This document shows positions 23,624 through 35,407 of a DNA stretch of 46,947 nucleotides, piece after piece. The notes beneath the pieces are model-generated. The model saw only the letters and a program-made list of their open reading frames with translations, did not search any database and was not told the DNA's origin. The stretch comes from Cochliopodium minus (taxonomy: Eukaryota; Discosea; Himatismenida; Cochliopodiidae), in assembly GCA_024220525.1 (NCBI GenBank), contig JAMYWO010000224.1, forward strand, positions 8,827 to 55,773, in the 5' to 3' direction. The position numbers and the translations under genes were made by a program. How positions within the stretch are numbered: position 1 is the stretch's first letter; each line of letters begins with the position of its first letter.

Positions 23624-24959
23624 ATGGAAAAAATTAGCAGTGGATATCATCAACCAGATCATCTTTTAATTTATTGCAGTATAAAATAATTTTTTAAGCT
23701 TTATAAATAACAAATTTCACATCGTTGTACTATTTTAAAAGATAATGGAGATTTATATGGATATGGAATAAATGAATATGGACAATTGGGATTAGGAAAA
23801 GATATACAGAAAGCAAATGAACCAATTTTGTTGAGAAATGATAAAAATATACAATCAATTTGTTTGGGAGAAGAATATTCGCTCATCCTTTACAAAAACG
23901 GAGATTTATTTGGATTTGGAAGAAATGAACATGGACAATTAGGAACCAGGAACGATGAGAATCAATACAAACCAGTATTGATAATGAATGATGCATCAAT
24001 CAAAAAGATATCTTGTGGGCTTGCTCATACAATGATCTACAAAGAAAACGGAGACTTATTTGTTTTTGGTGATAATGAATTTGGACAACTGGGATCTCAA
24101 ATTTTTCCTCAATTAATTCCGAAAATATTGATGAAAGATAAAACCATCAAGAGAATCTCTTTGGGAGGCAGTCATTCGGTTATTTACAAAGAAAATGGTG
24201 ATGTTTTGACGTTTGGAAATAATGAATATGGACAACTCGGTTTGGGTGATGAAACTGACAGATCTTTTCCTACTTTGATGATGAATGATACTGAAATAGA
24301 AGACATTTATTGTGGAAAAAACCATAGTTTATTTTTGAAAAAAAATGGAGAAATATTTATTTTTGGATGTTAGTAATTTTTGTTCATTTCTGTTTTCTAC
24401 GTTTAAAAATGAAATTTAATTGAAATACAGTTACCACAAGAGGCTTGGTATAAAAGTGTATGACAATATTTTGAAGCCAACATTCTTGGTGAAAGGAGAA
24501 AACATTCGAAAGATTAGCACATCACATAACCACAGTTTTATTTTGAAAAATAATGGAGAGTTAATCGCATTTGGAAGTAATTTCAATCACAAAATAACTT
24601 CAAATTTGAAAGAGGGGAAATCTTTTGTTCTTCAAACAATCGAAACAGATCAAAATATAGAGTCTGTTCTTTGTAACACAAATTGTACTTTCATTCATTA
24701 CTATGGTGGAAGAGTTATTCTTAGGGGAATGTTTGATCTTAAAGAGTTTGTAAACAAATTAGTCATAACTAATCCTTCTATAATGTTCATTGGATCAGGT
24801 GACGTGAAGTTATGGTCTCCTCAGACCCACAAATACTTTTCTCATAAAACTAAACAATCAATTTTTGAGTTTCTTCTAGTTTTGAAATTTTTCCAAAAAA
24901 AATTTGGTTTTAAAGTTCCAAAATATTTATTTTATTTCATCACAAATCTTTCTTTTTGA
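23624..24959 (+). CDS. RCC1-repeat protein, 5' end disrupted
   Basis: The main exon is open to 24372 and is followed by 24431-24959. At least six RCC1 blades are visible, each with NGDLxxFGxNExGQLG: GDLYGYGINEYGQLGLG, GDLFGFGRNEHGQLG, GDLFVFGDNEFGQLG, GDVLTFGNNEYGQLGLG and shorter ones later. The C terminus (THKYFSHKTKQSIFEFLLVL..KVPKYLFYFI) is helical and contains no BTB domain. The likely start, ATG 23624 (MEKISSGYHQ), is in the same frame as the body, but two TAA codons lie between (23687 and 23708). No GT-AG intron that removes both in phase was found. Either the true 5' exon lies elsewhere, or the gene is decaying. Function of such stand-alone RCC1 proteins is unknown. Confidence 0.7.
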
Positions 24960-25150
24960 AACAAATAACAATAAATGATTTATATTTAATATTAATTATC
25001 TCTTTCATCAAAATAATTATTCACAATACCGTTTCATAATTAACTCTTTTTAACCTTCATTATAAATTTCACATATCAATAAATTTAAAAAAAAACTAGA
25101 AGAGATATTTTTTTAAAATACTCTTTTACTTTTCCTTTTCTTTATATCAA

Positions 25151-28100
25151 ATGGAAGAAGAATCATTATTGAGCAGAGCCAAAGATCCCAAGAATAAAAA
25201 AATTCTCCTAATTATCTTGACCATATTGGCACTTATAATAATCACAATCATAGTAGTGGTGATAGCAGTAAATACAACAGGATCTGCCAAACCTAATTAT
25301 GAGAAATATCACAAGGAATTTTTGGGGATAGTGAATGCCGCCAAAATAGGAGAATTAATCTACAGCTATAGTTTATATCCACATATTGCAGCTTCTCAAG
25401 GAGATTATGATACAGTGGTAATGACATTAGACTGGTAAATTTAAAATTGAAAAAAAAAAAAATTTTATTCGGCGAAAATTTCAATTAATTGATTAAAATT
25501 TAAAGCTTGAAAAATTGGAACATTAAATCTCTTAATATGACTTTCCCTGTATTATTGCCTTATCCATCAAGAAGAAATTTGACAGTGGTTTATCCATTTC
25601 AATACACTGCGGAACTTAAAGAAGAATGCATCTTGGAAGATCCTCCATCATGTTTACCAAACGGTAAAAAATAAAAATATTTAAAAAATTCAAAAAAAAA
25701 AATTTTAATAAAATAAAAATTTAAATAAAAAATTTTAAAAAAAATTTTAATAAAAATAAAAAATTTATAAAAAAAAGTGTAAAATTTAAATTAAATAAAA
25801 TTAAGTAAAATGTTGTTTTTAGGTGTTCCTACTTTTAATGGATATTCTGGGAGTGGAAATGTTACAGGAGAATTGGTTTATGTTAATTATGGAAGAAAGG
25901 AGGACTTTGAAGCATTAAACGGTACTGTTGATTTCAACGGTAAAATAGTGATAGTTAGATACGGAAAAAACTTTAGGTAATAAAAAATAAAAATAAAAAT
26001 TAAAAAATAATAAAAAAATTAAAATAAAATTAAAAATAAAATAAAAAATAAAAAAATAAAATTTATTTTATAAAATTTTAAAGAGGGAACAAACCTGTTA
26101 ATGCAGAAAAGTATGGAGCTATTGGATGTATCATTTTTATTGATCCTGCTGAAACAGGATATCTTAGAGGACCCGTTTATCCAGAAGGACCATGGTCTAC
26201 CGCTCACACTGTTCAAAGGTATAAAAATTAAAAAATTAAAAAAAAAATATAAAAAATTAGAATAAAAAATTAAAAATATAAAAAAATTTAAAAAATAAAA
26301 TTCAAGTAAAATAAAATTAAATTTTTTAAAGAGGAACTCTAAAAATTTCTGACGGAGGTAAATTTAAAATTTGGAATAGAATAATAATTTTTTTTACAAA
26401 AGATTTAATTTTTTTATTAAAAAAAAAATAAAGATCCAACAACAATGGGATGGGTTAAATATTTTTTATTATTCTTTTAATTTTTTAGAAATATTTTATT
26501 TGATTTCTTTCTTTGTAAAATCAGCCTAGTGAACCTGATGGAGCTAGATACACTGTAGAACAAATAAGAAGTGATGCATCTACAATGTATGGAATACCTT
26601 TAGTAAATATTCCTGTCATTCCTATCAGTTATGGAGATGCGACTAACATTTTGAAAAGTGAACTTTTAAAATTTTTCATTTAATTTTTTTTAGAAAGTAT
26701 TTGTTTTTTAAAAATAATGATAAAAAATAAATTAATTTTTTTTTTTTTTTTTTTTAGATTTTACTGGATTTCCTTTACCTAATCCTGATTGGACAACAGG
26801 TCTTAATTTGACAAGTGTAAACATTTCTATTTTATTTTTATTTTTTCTATTTTTTTTTTTAAATTGTTTTTTAATCTAATGTTAGGTTGGACCTTCCATT
26901 CAAGTTGTTTTGGATATCTTAATGAACGAAACAGTGGAAGATATTTGGAATGTGCACGGAATAATAGAAGGGCAAATAGAACCAGATAGAGTTGTATTGT
27001 TTGGTTCTCACAGGTAAAATAAAAAGAATTTTTAAATAAATAAATTTAAAATAAATAAATTTTAAAAAAGTTAATCTTTTTAAATAAAATTCAATCTAAA
27101 ATAATATAAAGTTGAAAATTTTTTTAAATATTATTTTTTGCAGAGATGCTTGGACTATGGGGGCATCTGATCCTATAAGTGGTCATTCTACTTCTATGGA
27201 GATATTAAGAGGATTTTCTGAATTGGTTAAAAGGGGATGGAAGCCTCGTAGAACAATCATCTTTTGTTCATGGGATGCAGAAGGTAATTCAATCTTTTTA
27301 CAAAAATTTTTTTTTTTCAAAATTTTTTTTTTTTTAGAACAAGGATTAGAAGGATCTACTGAATTTCTCGAGAAAACAATTAATCAATTAAGAGATAGAG
27401 CTATTATTTATTTGAATTTAGATATTGCTGTAGATGTAAAATTTTGATTTTTATTTGATTTTTATTTTATTTATCAAATTCATCAAATTTATCAAATTCA
27501 TTTTATTTATTATTTTTTTTCATTTAAAATTAAATTTTATTTTTAAATAAAAAAGGGTCCTGGTTTATTGGAATTGGATGGCGTTCCTTCTCTTAACAAA
27601 TTAGTAAATGAAGCTGCTCTTCTTGCAGAAATAAAGGGAACTGGAAAAACAATAGCGGACATTTGGGAAGAAAAGAAGATTTCTCCTGCAGGTAAAAAAT
27701 TTTTCATTATTTATTTAAAAAATAATTTTTTTTTAAAAGTGGGAGGTAGTGATGATGCTCCTTTTTTGATGAGATTTGGAATTCCTGGTAATAAATTAAA
27801 TTTAACAGTTTTTTATTTTTATTTTTTATTATTTATTATTTTGATTAAAACAGTTTTGAAAGCTGAAATTTCAGGAGATTCATCTAGATACGAAGCAGTT
27901 TATCATTCTAATTACGATTCTTACTATTGGACTACTCACTTTGGAGATACAAATTTTACTTATCATGCAGCTATGGCTCAATTTTATGGATATATAATTC
28001 TAAGAATCGCAGATGATAGTGTTTTACCTTTTGAGTAAAAAATGATACAAATTTTTTTTTTATTATAATTTTTTTAAATCATTATTTTAGTTACACTGAT

Positions 28101-28556
28101 TATGCAACTGATATTCATGATCGTCTTCAAATTATTAAGTCCCAATTTTCAGGTTTACAGTTGGATTGGTCTTCACTTGAAAACGCTGTCCTTTCATTCA
28201 ACCAAAGTGCCATTTCCATCAACGAAGAAATCACAAGCTACAAAAACTGGGAGAAATCGATCAATAGAGAACAATCCTTGTCCCAAAAGGCCCTTCAATT
28301 AAGAAGCATAAACGATAGATTAATGAACGTTGATAAAGCTTTTATATCTGATCAATTTTTAATGACTGGTTCTCAATGGTATAGACATATCATTTACAGT
28401 CTTTCTGATGATGACAGTTATTCTTCTGATTTGTTCCCTGCTCTCATCAACCAGCTTTCTGCTGGTAATTCTTCCCAAGCTCAGTTTCTCATCAAAAGAT
28501 TTGCTTCTCAGTTCCAAGGAGCTTCTTATACTCTTTCGAGCCAAACATTGTCCTAA
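25151..28556 (+). CDS. GCPII/NAALADase-like M28 metallopeptidase (type II membrane)
   Basis: Fifteen exons: 25151-25434, 25506-25663, 25823-25976, 26084-26218, 26332-26357, 26434-26453, 26525-26657, 26758-26816, 26886-27013, 27144-27283, 27338-27435, 27556-27691, 27740-27787, 27854-28034 and 28091-28556. A cytosolic tail precedes one transmembrane helix (about residues 17-40), then a PA domain ([29 protein letters not shown]) and the peptidase core. Zinc ligands are all present: [14 protein letters not shown] (His, Asp), [16 protein letters not shown] (Glu-Glu), [10 protein letters not shown] (Asp) and [12 protein letters not shown] (His). The C-terminal helical part fits the transferrin-receptor dimerisation domain. 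Expected to be a cell-surface or lysosomal exopeptidase. Two exons are tiny (26 and 20 nt). Confidence 0.93.
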
Positions 28557-28709
28557 AATTAGTACAATCCACTTTTTGTCAAAAAAAAAAAAATAAAACA
28601 AAAAATATTTAACAAACAAAAAATTTTTCTTTTTTTTTTTTCTTGGAAATTATTTCATATTTTTCGAATATTTTACTTTCAAAATTCGAATTTGAAGAAA
28701 AAAAAAAAA

Positions 28710-31700
28710 ATGGAAGATTTTGTGGGAGAAGATGATGATTTGGAAATAGAATTTGTGGAACCCAAAAAAATGAAAAATTATACATTGAAAATTGATCATA
28801 AAGATAGGCCTATCTGGATCACCAAGGATGGACATATTTATTTTGAGGCTTTCATTCCTTATTATAAACAGGCTTATGATTTCATTATTTCTGTTGCAGA
28901 GCCTAAATCAAGATTGACATTGATACATGAATATCAATTGACAGAATATTCCTTGTATGCAGCATCAAGTTCAGGTATATATTAAAAATTATAGAATATC
29001 CCAATAAATTTATCATTTAAAATTATTGGTAGGTATCAAAGGAGAAACTGTAAGATACTATCCATTTTCCAATATAATATAATTTTTTAATGTCTTTAAT
29101 CATCAAAATATTTTGAATCATAAATTGATGAAACAATATCATAAAGGATATAATGAAAATCATAAAATATTCATAGAAAAATCATTTCACTTTTATTTTT
29201 TAAAATTTTATTATTTGGAAAGATAATCAACATCTTGGGCAGATTGTGTAAAACAGAAATACCAATAAAAGTCAAAAAATTTATTAAAAAAAACACAGAG
29301 CTGTATGGGAAAGTGAAATTGGTGTTACAAAACAACAGGTGAAAAAAAAAAGTGAAAAAATAAAAAAAATAAAAAAAATAATTGAATAAAAATAAAAAAA
29401 TTAAATAAAAATTAAATAAAAAATAATTTGATAAATTTTTGAAAGATATTTTATTGAGTCTATTGACCAAGACACGTTAATAAAATTGAAAGAGGACAAA
29501 GAAATAGAGAAATATGTGATAGAGGGAGAGCCAGAGGAGGAGTATAACCCTTTCGTGACAGTGATGAATGGGGTGATAGGAAAAACATATGACGCAAACA
29601 AGAAAATATACGTCCCAAAAGAAAACAATAACAACAACAGAAATAATAATTTTAACAATAATCTTTTTAATAGAAATAATTTTAACAATAATCACAGAAA
29701 TAATAATGTAAATAACAATATAAACATTAACAAAAATAACAATAATAATAATAATAACAATAACAGTAATAATGATAAAAATAATAACATTAACAGTAAT
29801 AATAATGTTGGTAATAGTAGAAAGAGGAAAAATGTTGGTGGGAGTGTGATTGATTTGGTTGATGAAGAGAAAGATGATCTGGACGATGAGTTTGCCAATA
29901 TCCCTAAACCTGAAGAATTATCCGCTATTGTAACAAATTAAGAAAATTAAAAAAAAAATCATTTTAAAAATAAATAAAAAATAAAAATAAAAATAAAAAT
30001 AAAAATAAATAATAAATAATAAATAATAAAAATAAAAAATAAAAATTCATTTAAAAATAAATAAAAATTAAAAAAATCTATTATTTATTATAGGTGAACG
30101 GAACGGACGAAAGCACAGTGGAAGGTTCTTCATGTTTTGAGGTACAAACAAATTCAATCACAAAACTGAAACAAAGGTGCGATCAACTCAAGTTTCCCCT
30201 CCTTGAGGAATATGATTTTAAAAACGACAAGTCCAACCCTGATCTCGTCTTTTCTCTCAAATCTGACAACGCAATTAGAGAATATCAAGAACAAAGTTTA
30301 TCTAGAATGTTCAATTCTGATAGAGCAAGATCAGGTAATTTTATTTTTTTATTTTTTTATTTTTTTATTTTTTATTTTTTATTTTTTATTTTTTATTATT
30401 TATTTTTTATTCTTTTCAAGATCAATTTTATTTTATATTTTTTTTATTTTTTATTTCTTTTCAAGATCAATTTTATTTTTTATTTTTTATTTCGATATTA
30501 AAGGGATTATCGTCTTGCCTTGTGGAGCAGGTAAAACTCTGGTAGGAATCATAGCAGCCACAACTATCAAAAAATCTACTCTCATCCTCTGCACCTCCGC
30601 TGTCGCAGTGCAACAATGGAGAGAACAATTTCTTCGGTAAAATTTTTTTTCATTTTTTTCAATTATGAAATTATTTTATTTTATTTTTAAATTTAAAAAT
30701 CAGTTTTATTTTTTTTAATTTAAAATTTTTTTTTTTTAATTTTTTTTTTTTTATTTTTTATTTTTAGTTTCTATTTTTATATTTTTTATTTTTCTAGCTT
30801 CACAAATGTGGACGATAATAGGATATTTTTGTTTACTAGCGGAGGAAAGAATCTGTTCAATTTCAACGGAGAGTCTTTGATTTTGATCTGCACCTACTCC
30901 ATGATCACTTTCAACTATGGAAGATTATCTCAAAAATCCAAAACTGTCATTGACAACATTAAAAAAATCGATTGGGGGCTCTTAATACTTGATGAAGGTA
31001 AAAAAAAAAATTATTTGTTTTTTAAAATTTAAAATTTAAATTTTCTGGATTTTTATTATTTTAATTTTATTTTTACTCATTTTTACTCTATATTTTTTTT
31101 CATTTTTAAATATTTATTATTTTTATTTGATTTTTATTTTTATTATTTATTTTTGTTTTATTAGTACATGTCGCTCCTGCAAATCAGTTTAGAAATGTTT
31201 TAAATATCACCACTTGTAAATTTTCTTATCCGTTTAGATTCATCCTTTTATTATTTTTTTTATTAGCTCACTGTAAATTAGGATTAACTGCCACAATGTA
31301 AAGAAACAAAAAAAAAATTTAAAAAAATTTAAAAAAATTTAAAAATAAAATAAAATAAAAATAAATGAAAATGAATAAAAATGAAAATTTATTTGATAAA
31401 TAAAATAAATAAAATAAAAAATAAATAAAAAAAACTTAAAAATAAAATTTAATAAATTTAATAAATAAAATAAAAATAAATAAAATAAAAATAAATAAAA
31501 TAAAAATAAAAATAAATAAAAACTATTTGGATTTAGGGTAAGAGAAGACGAAAAAATAGATGATCTCAATTTTTTGATAGGACCCAAACTCTTCGAAGCG
31601 AATTGGTTGGATTTGTCGAAGAAAGGGTACATCGCAAAAGTGAAATGTTTTGAAGTTTTGGTGAGCATGCTCCCCTCTTTTTACAACGAGTATCTCTCCT

Positions 31701-32340
31701 CTACTTCTGCTCCAAAAAAGGATCTTTTGTCTGTCATGAACCCAAACAAGATACAAGCTTGTAAAAAAAATCTTTTTTTAATCTTTTTTTATTCTTAAAT
31801 TATTTTTTATTTTTTTTATTTTTTATTCTTTATTTTTTATTTTTTTTATTTTATTTTAATTTTTTATTTATTTTATTTTATTTATTTTTATTTTTATTTT
31901 ATTTATTCTTGTCAATTTTAATTTAATTTTATAATTTATTCATTCATTTTTATTTTTTGATTAATTTTATTTTATTTTTTATTTTATATTATTTTTTATT
32001 TTTTTTATTTTTATTTTTTATTTTTTGAAATTTATTTATTAATTTTATTTTATTATTAAATTTATTTGTTTATTCTTGTCAAAATTTTTTTTTTTTCTAA
32101 AATTTTTTTTTTATTGATAGGCCATTATCTGATAAAATACCATGAAGAAAAGGGAGACAAAATTCTGGTTTTTTCAGACAATGTTTTCGCATTGAAAAAC
32201 TACGCAAACGTTATTGGAAGACCTTTCATCTACGGCAAAACTTCGGAAAAGGCCCGCATCTCTACTTTCTCTGATTTCAAGTACAATCCCTCTTGCAAAA
32301 CTCTCTTCATCTCTCGTGTGGGAGATAACAGTATTGACTT
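28710..32340 (+). CDS. ERCC3: XPB/ERCC3 helicase of TFIIH, truncated at 3' end
   Basis: Eleven exons from ATG 28710: 28710-28974, 29033-29049 (17 nt), 29223-29338, 29446-29929, 30094-30334, 30504-30636, 30798-30997, 31165-31215, 31267-31297, 31537-31760 and 32121-32340. The match to XPB is close: [60 protein letters not shown] (motif I), LLILDEVH (II), [20 protein letters not shown] (III), [29 protein letters not shown] and [12 protein letters not shown]. The gene stops there, at the point where other XPBs continue with PEANVLIQISSHGGS and motif VI, so the arginine finger and C terminus are missing. A roughly 65-residue Asn-rich insert lies in exon 4 before the helicase core. As it stands it could not be an active helicase; see the junction finding. 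Confidence 0.93.
29625..29820. repeat. Asn-codon low-complexity insert in XPB exon 4
   Basis: AAT/AAC-rich stretch encoding a mostly Asn segment with scattered Phe, Arg, Ile and Lys. XPB proteins do not normally carry it; it lies between the N-terminal damage-recognition-like region and the helicase core. Confidence 0.8.
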
Positions 32341-32695
32341 GTATTATTTAATTTATTTTTTTATTTTTTTATTTTTTTACATTTTAATTTCTTTTTATTA
32401 TTTTTTTATTATTTTATTTTTTATTTTTTATTTGCACTATTATATTTTTTATTTTATATTTTTTTATTTTTTATCATTATTTTTAACTATTTCACAAATT
32501 GAGAAAGTGGAATTTTTTTGAAATTATTTGGATTTACATAAATTATTTTAAATTGTAATTTTTTTTTCTTTCAAGAAAATTTTTTTCATTTTAATTGATT
32601 TTAATAAAAATTTTTCATTTAAAAATGGATTCTTTTTTTAAATTTAAAAAAATTTTTTATTTCTTCATTTTAAATTATAAAATTTATTTTGAAAG

Positions 32696-33596
32696 GTTTG
32701 GAGTGGAAATATGTGTTTGTGGTTTCGTTAGTGGAAGGGATTTTCCCGCACGCTGCAATTTTGGATACCAACAACTATGGCTCCTCTCGTTATTCCAGCG
32801 AGCACCACTTGAAGAAACTTCTTAGCAAAGAACAAAGGATGTCCGAGGAAAGGAGGCAAAATAATTTTTTTAAAAAAAAAATGTTAAAAATTAAACAAAC
32901 AAAAAAAAAATTAAAAATTTAAATTAAAAAAATTAAAAATTTAAATTAAAAAAATTAAAAAAATTTAAAAAATTTAAAAAAAATAAATATAAAAAATTAA
33001 AAAATTTTCATTAAAAGAGTTTTGTTCGTTGCAATGAGCAGAAGCAAAGAAAAACTTTTCCTCACTAACCACAATCGAAGCAAAATCTGCCCCTTCCTCA
33101 TTCCCTTGCTCGTCAACCAGGCGATCGAAAAGCTGCAATACACCGCCCCCAATGACAATTTTGAGAGCTCCTTTAAGTTTAACAGCCCCAAGAGGAAAGC
33201 ATCCTCTAACCTCGAAAAACCCAACCCCACAAAGAAATACAACAAGTCTGTAAAAAATTTTATTTTTATTATTTTATTTTTATTTTCATTATTTCATTTT
33301 TTTTTTTAATGTTGTAGGTTTCTCCTGTTAAGAAAGTGGTGCCTTTGAATCGACAAAACAGCCCCAACAAAAATGTGTTCATCAAAAACAACTCTGCTCT
33401 CAATCCCCCCTTAAACTCTCCTATAAAGGTCAATTCTCCCAGCAAACAGAATGTCCCCATTAAAATCAATGTCCCCTCCAAACAAATTGGACTTGTCGTG
33501 GAGAACAACACAAACACTATTAAACCTCCCAATCCCCCCTTAAAGATCAAATCTGAGATTTCTCCCAAAATTAAATCTGAAAACTTAAATAATTAA
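32696..33596 (+). CDS. UvrD/Srs2-like helicase, C-terminal fragment
   Basis: Exons 32696-32855, 33018-33249 and 33318-33596. The first reads GLEWKYVFVVSLVEGIFPH, motif V of superfamily-1 3'-5' helicases (normally QxSKGLEWxxVFL..EGxFP). EERR then splices to VLFVAMSRSKEKLFL, motif VI. Everything before motif V (Walker A, motifs II-IV) is absent. The C-terminal tail is basic and Ser/Pro/Asn-rich with repeated NSP..K and VPSK units. The intron 32856-33017 uses a GC donor. The exon's opening phase (one base needed) does not match the end of the XPB exon before it (two bases left), so this is not a spliced XPB fusion. Confidence 0.8.
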
Positions 33597-33679
33597 AAAA
33601 ATTTCAAAGAATAATTTTGATAATCCATTTATTTTTGTACTAAAATTTAAATATATGAAAATTATCCTAATTTTGTGGA

Positions 33680-34551
33680 TCATTCGTCACTTTCATCATC
33701 TTCCTCTTCATCTTTCTCAAATTTATCAATTCTTTTTTCTCTGTCCCAAACAACCTCCCCATTCTTTTTGAAATACCAAATTCTGTGCATCGGAATTCCC
33801 TTTGGGTTTAACTTATCTGCCAAGAATTCATCAAATGGGATTTCTTGAATACCAGTGAAACGATCTAAATGAAAAATAATTATTTGTTTAAATATTTTAA
33901 TTTAAAAATATTTTAATTTTTTTTTTTTCATTTTTTTTTTTTTTCATTTTTTACCTTCATATCCAATAATGAACTCTGAAGGGTCCAAGTTGGGGTTGTA
34001 CTTGATCTTCTTGTAAACATCCTGTGAGGGTCTAAACTTGCCTTTCTTCTCGCTTTCTCCTTCTTCAACTATAAAAAAATTAATTAAAATGAATAAAAAA
34101 TATAAAAATAAAAATAAAAAATAAAAATAAAATTAAAAATAAAAATTAAAAAATAAAAAACTTTTTACTTTTTTTGGTTACTTTCTTGTTTTTCTTTTTG
34201 GTGTCTTTTTTGGAGTCCTTTTTAGGCTTGGTGGGTGTCTTTTTCTCATCTACGTTTGTGTTGTTTTCGACTACATTGGTATTGTTTGGCTCCTCGTTTG
34301 GGTTACTCGAGAAAGAAAAACTAAAAACAAAAAATTAATTATTAAATTAATTTTTATTTTTAAATTAATTTTTTTATTTTTAAATTATTTTTTAAATTTT
34401 TTTTTAAATCAATTTTTTTGATCATTTTTTTGTTACCTAACAGAGTTGTCAGAGATGAGGTTGAAGTTGGTCAAGGGGTTGGAGCTGAGGGGAGAAGTAG
34501 ACAAGGGAGAGGTCGACAAAGGAGAGGTGGACTGTGGTGAAGTGTTGTTTT
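33680..34551 (-). CDS. MJ1316-domain protein, 5' truncated
   Basis: Exons on minus: 34551-34437, 34320-34169, 34068-33955 and 33864-33680. The first visible exon begins after an acceptor AG, so upstream coding exons must exist but are not in the window. The product has Ser/Thr/Pro repeats (STSPLSTSPLSTSPLSS), a Lys-rich linker (KPKKDSKKDTKKKNKKVTKK), then VYKKIKYNPNLDPSEFIIGY, EDRFTGIQEIPFDEFLAD and IPMHRIWYFKKNGEVVWDRE, and an acidic end. This last part matches the MJ1316 RNA cyclic-group end-recognition domain (former DUF504), found in LENG9 and in some poly(A)-polymerase-like proteins, with the conserved HRIxYFK and VWDR. It suggests binding of RNA 3' or 5' termini. Partner domains would have been in the lost 5' part. 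Confidence 0.8.
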
Positions 34552-34606
34552 CTTTATAAAATTTAATTTTAAATTTTTATCTATTTTTTATTTTAAATTT
34601 TAAATT

Positions 34607-34682
34607 TTTAATTTTAATTTTAATTTTAATTTTAATTTTAATTTTAATTTTAATTTTAATTTTAATTTTAATTTTAATTTTA
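34607..34682. repeat. (TTTTAA)n tandem hexamer repeat ending at an ambiguous base
   Basis: At least 11 near-perfect copies of a 6-bp unit. It ends at position 34683, an N, the only ambiguous base in the window. Both flanking genes are missing their 5' exons. Confidence 0.9.
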
Positions 34683-34709
34683 NTTATTTTTTTTGTTTTA
34701 AAACTCTAG

Positions 34710-35112
34710 TCGGTGTTACAGGCAAGTATGGGACACGTTATGGTGCTTCTCTTCGTAAAATCGTAAAAAAGATCGAAATCACTCAACATGCTCGTTATAC
34801 CTGTAATATCTTCTTTTAAATTTTTCATTCTAATTTAAATCTCAAAATTTTAAATTTAAATAATCAAAAGGCCCTTTTTGTGGAAGAGACTCAGTAAAAA
34901 GATCTGCATGTGTTATTTGGGGATGCAAAGGATGCGAAAAACAAATGGCTGGAGGAGCTTGGGTTATGACGTAAGAATTTTATAAGAAAAAAATAATCAA
35001 CTTTCTCTCATAAAATACTTAAATAAAAAATTATTTTAATAGCACTACTGCAGCTGCAACCTTAAGAAGTACTATTCGTCGTCTTAGAGATCTCTCTGAA
35101 AGATCCAACTAA
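34710..35112 (+). CDS. RPL37A: Ribosomal protein eL43 (L37a), first exon missing
   Basis: Exons 34710-34802, 34871-34970 and 35043-35112. It reads [51 protein letters not shown] and [26 protein letters not shown], a clear large-subunit eL43 with its four zinc-binding Cys (CPFC and CKGC). Only the first residues (usually MAKRTKK) are absent. They would be encoded by a short first exon ending in G, but none exists between the AG at 34708 and the ambiguous base. The gene is thus cut at its 5' end by the junction rather than decayed. Confidence 0.93.
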
Positions 35113-35407
35113 ATGAAATTAAATGTGTTTAATCTTCCCAATAAAATTTTAAAATTTTATTATTTTTTTGTTCAAAAATAAAACAATTGAATCAATGAAT
35201 AAATGATAAAGGTGAGTCATTCTTAAATCACAAAGAATATATGATTAACTCAATTTTATACCGAAGGCAAGCATCATAAGTGGAATAGTTTCGAGATGGA
35301 TCAATAAAAGGATCAATAAACTATTCAAGAATAGTCAGATTTGGTAATCATTTTTTATTTTTTTAAGAATTTGACAGAAAACAAAACAAAAAAAAAATCC
35401 TTTCAAC
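35113..35407. other. Intergenic, convergent 3' ends
   Basis: Between the 3' ends of eL43 and the Rho-like gene. Contains AATAAA at about 35141 and 35177, plausible poly(A) signals for eL43. No other feature seen. Confidence 0.4.

Noticed and set aside
23624-23740. Alternative genetic code with TAA as a sense codon (Gln)
   Set aside because: TAA reads through in one frame of the RCC1 gene and once in the ARM gene. But many well-recognised genes here (METTL1, eL43, XPB-region genes, TCD1, sirtuin) end precisely on TAA at the family's normal C terminus, and the ARM break is better explained by a one-base shift.
29692-29898. Minus-strand Leu-rich open frame
   Set aside because: It is the antisense shadow of the Asn-rich insert in XPB exon 4.
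32121-33596. XPB-UvrD fusion protein
   Set aside because: The XPB exon leaves two bases and the UvrD exon needs one, so splicing them breaks the frame. The missing motifs from both helicases point to lost sequence instead.
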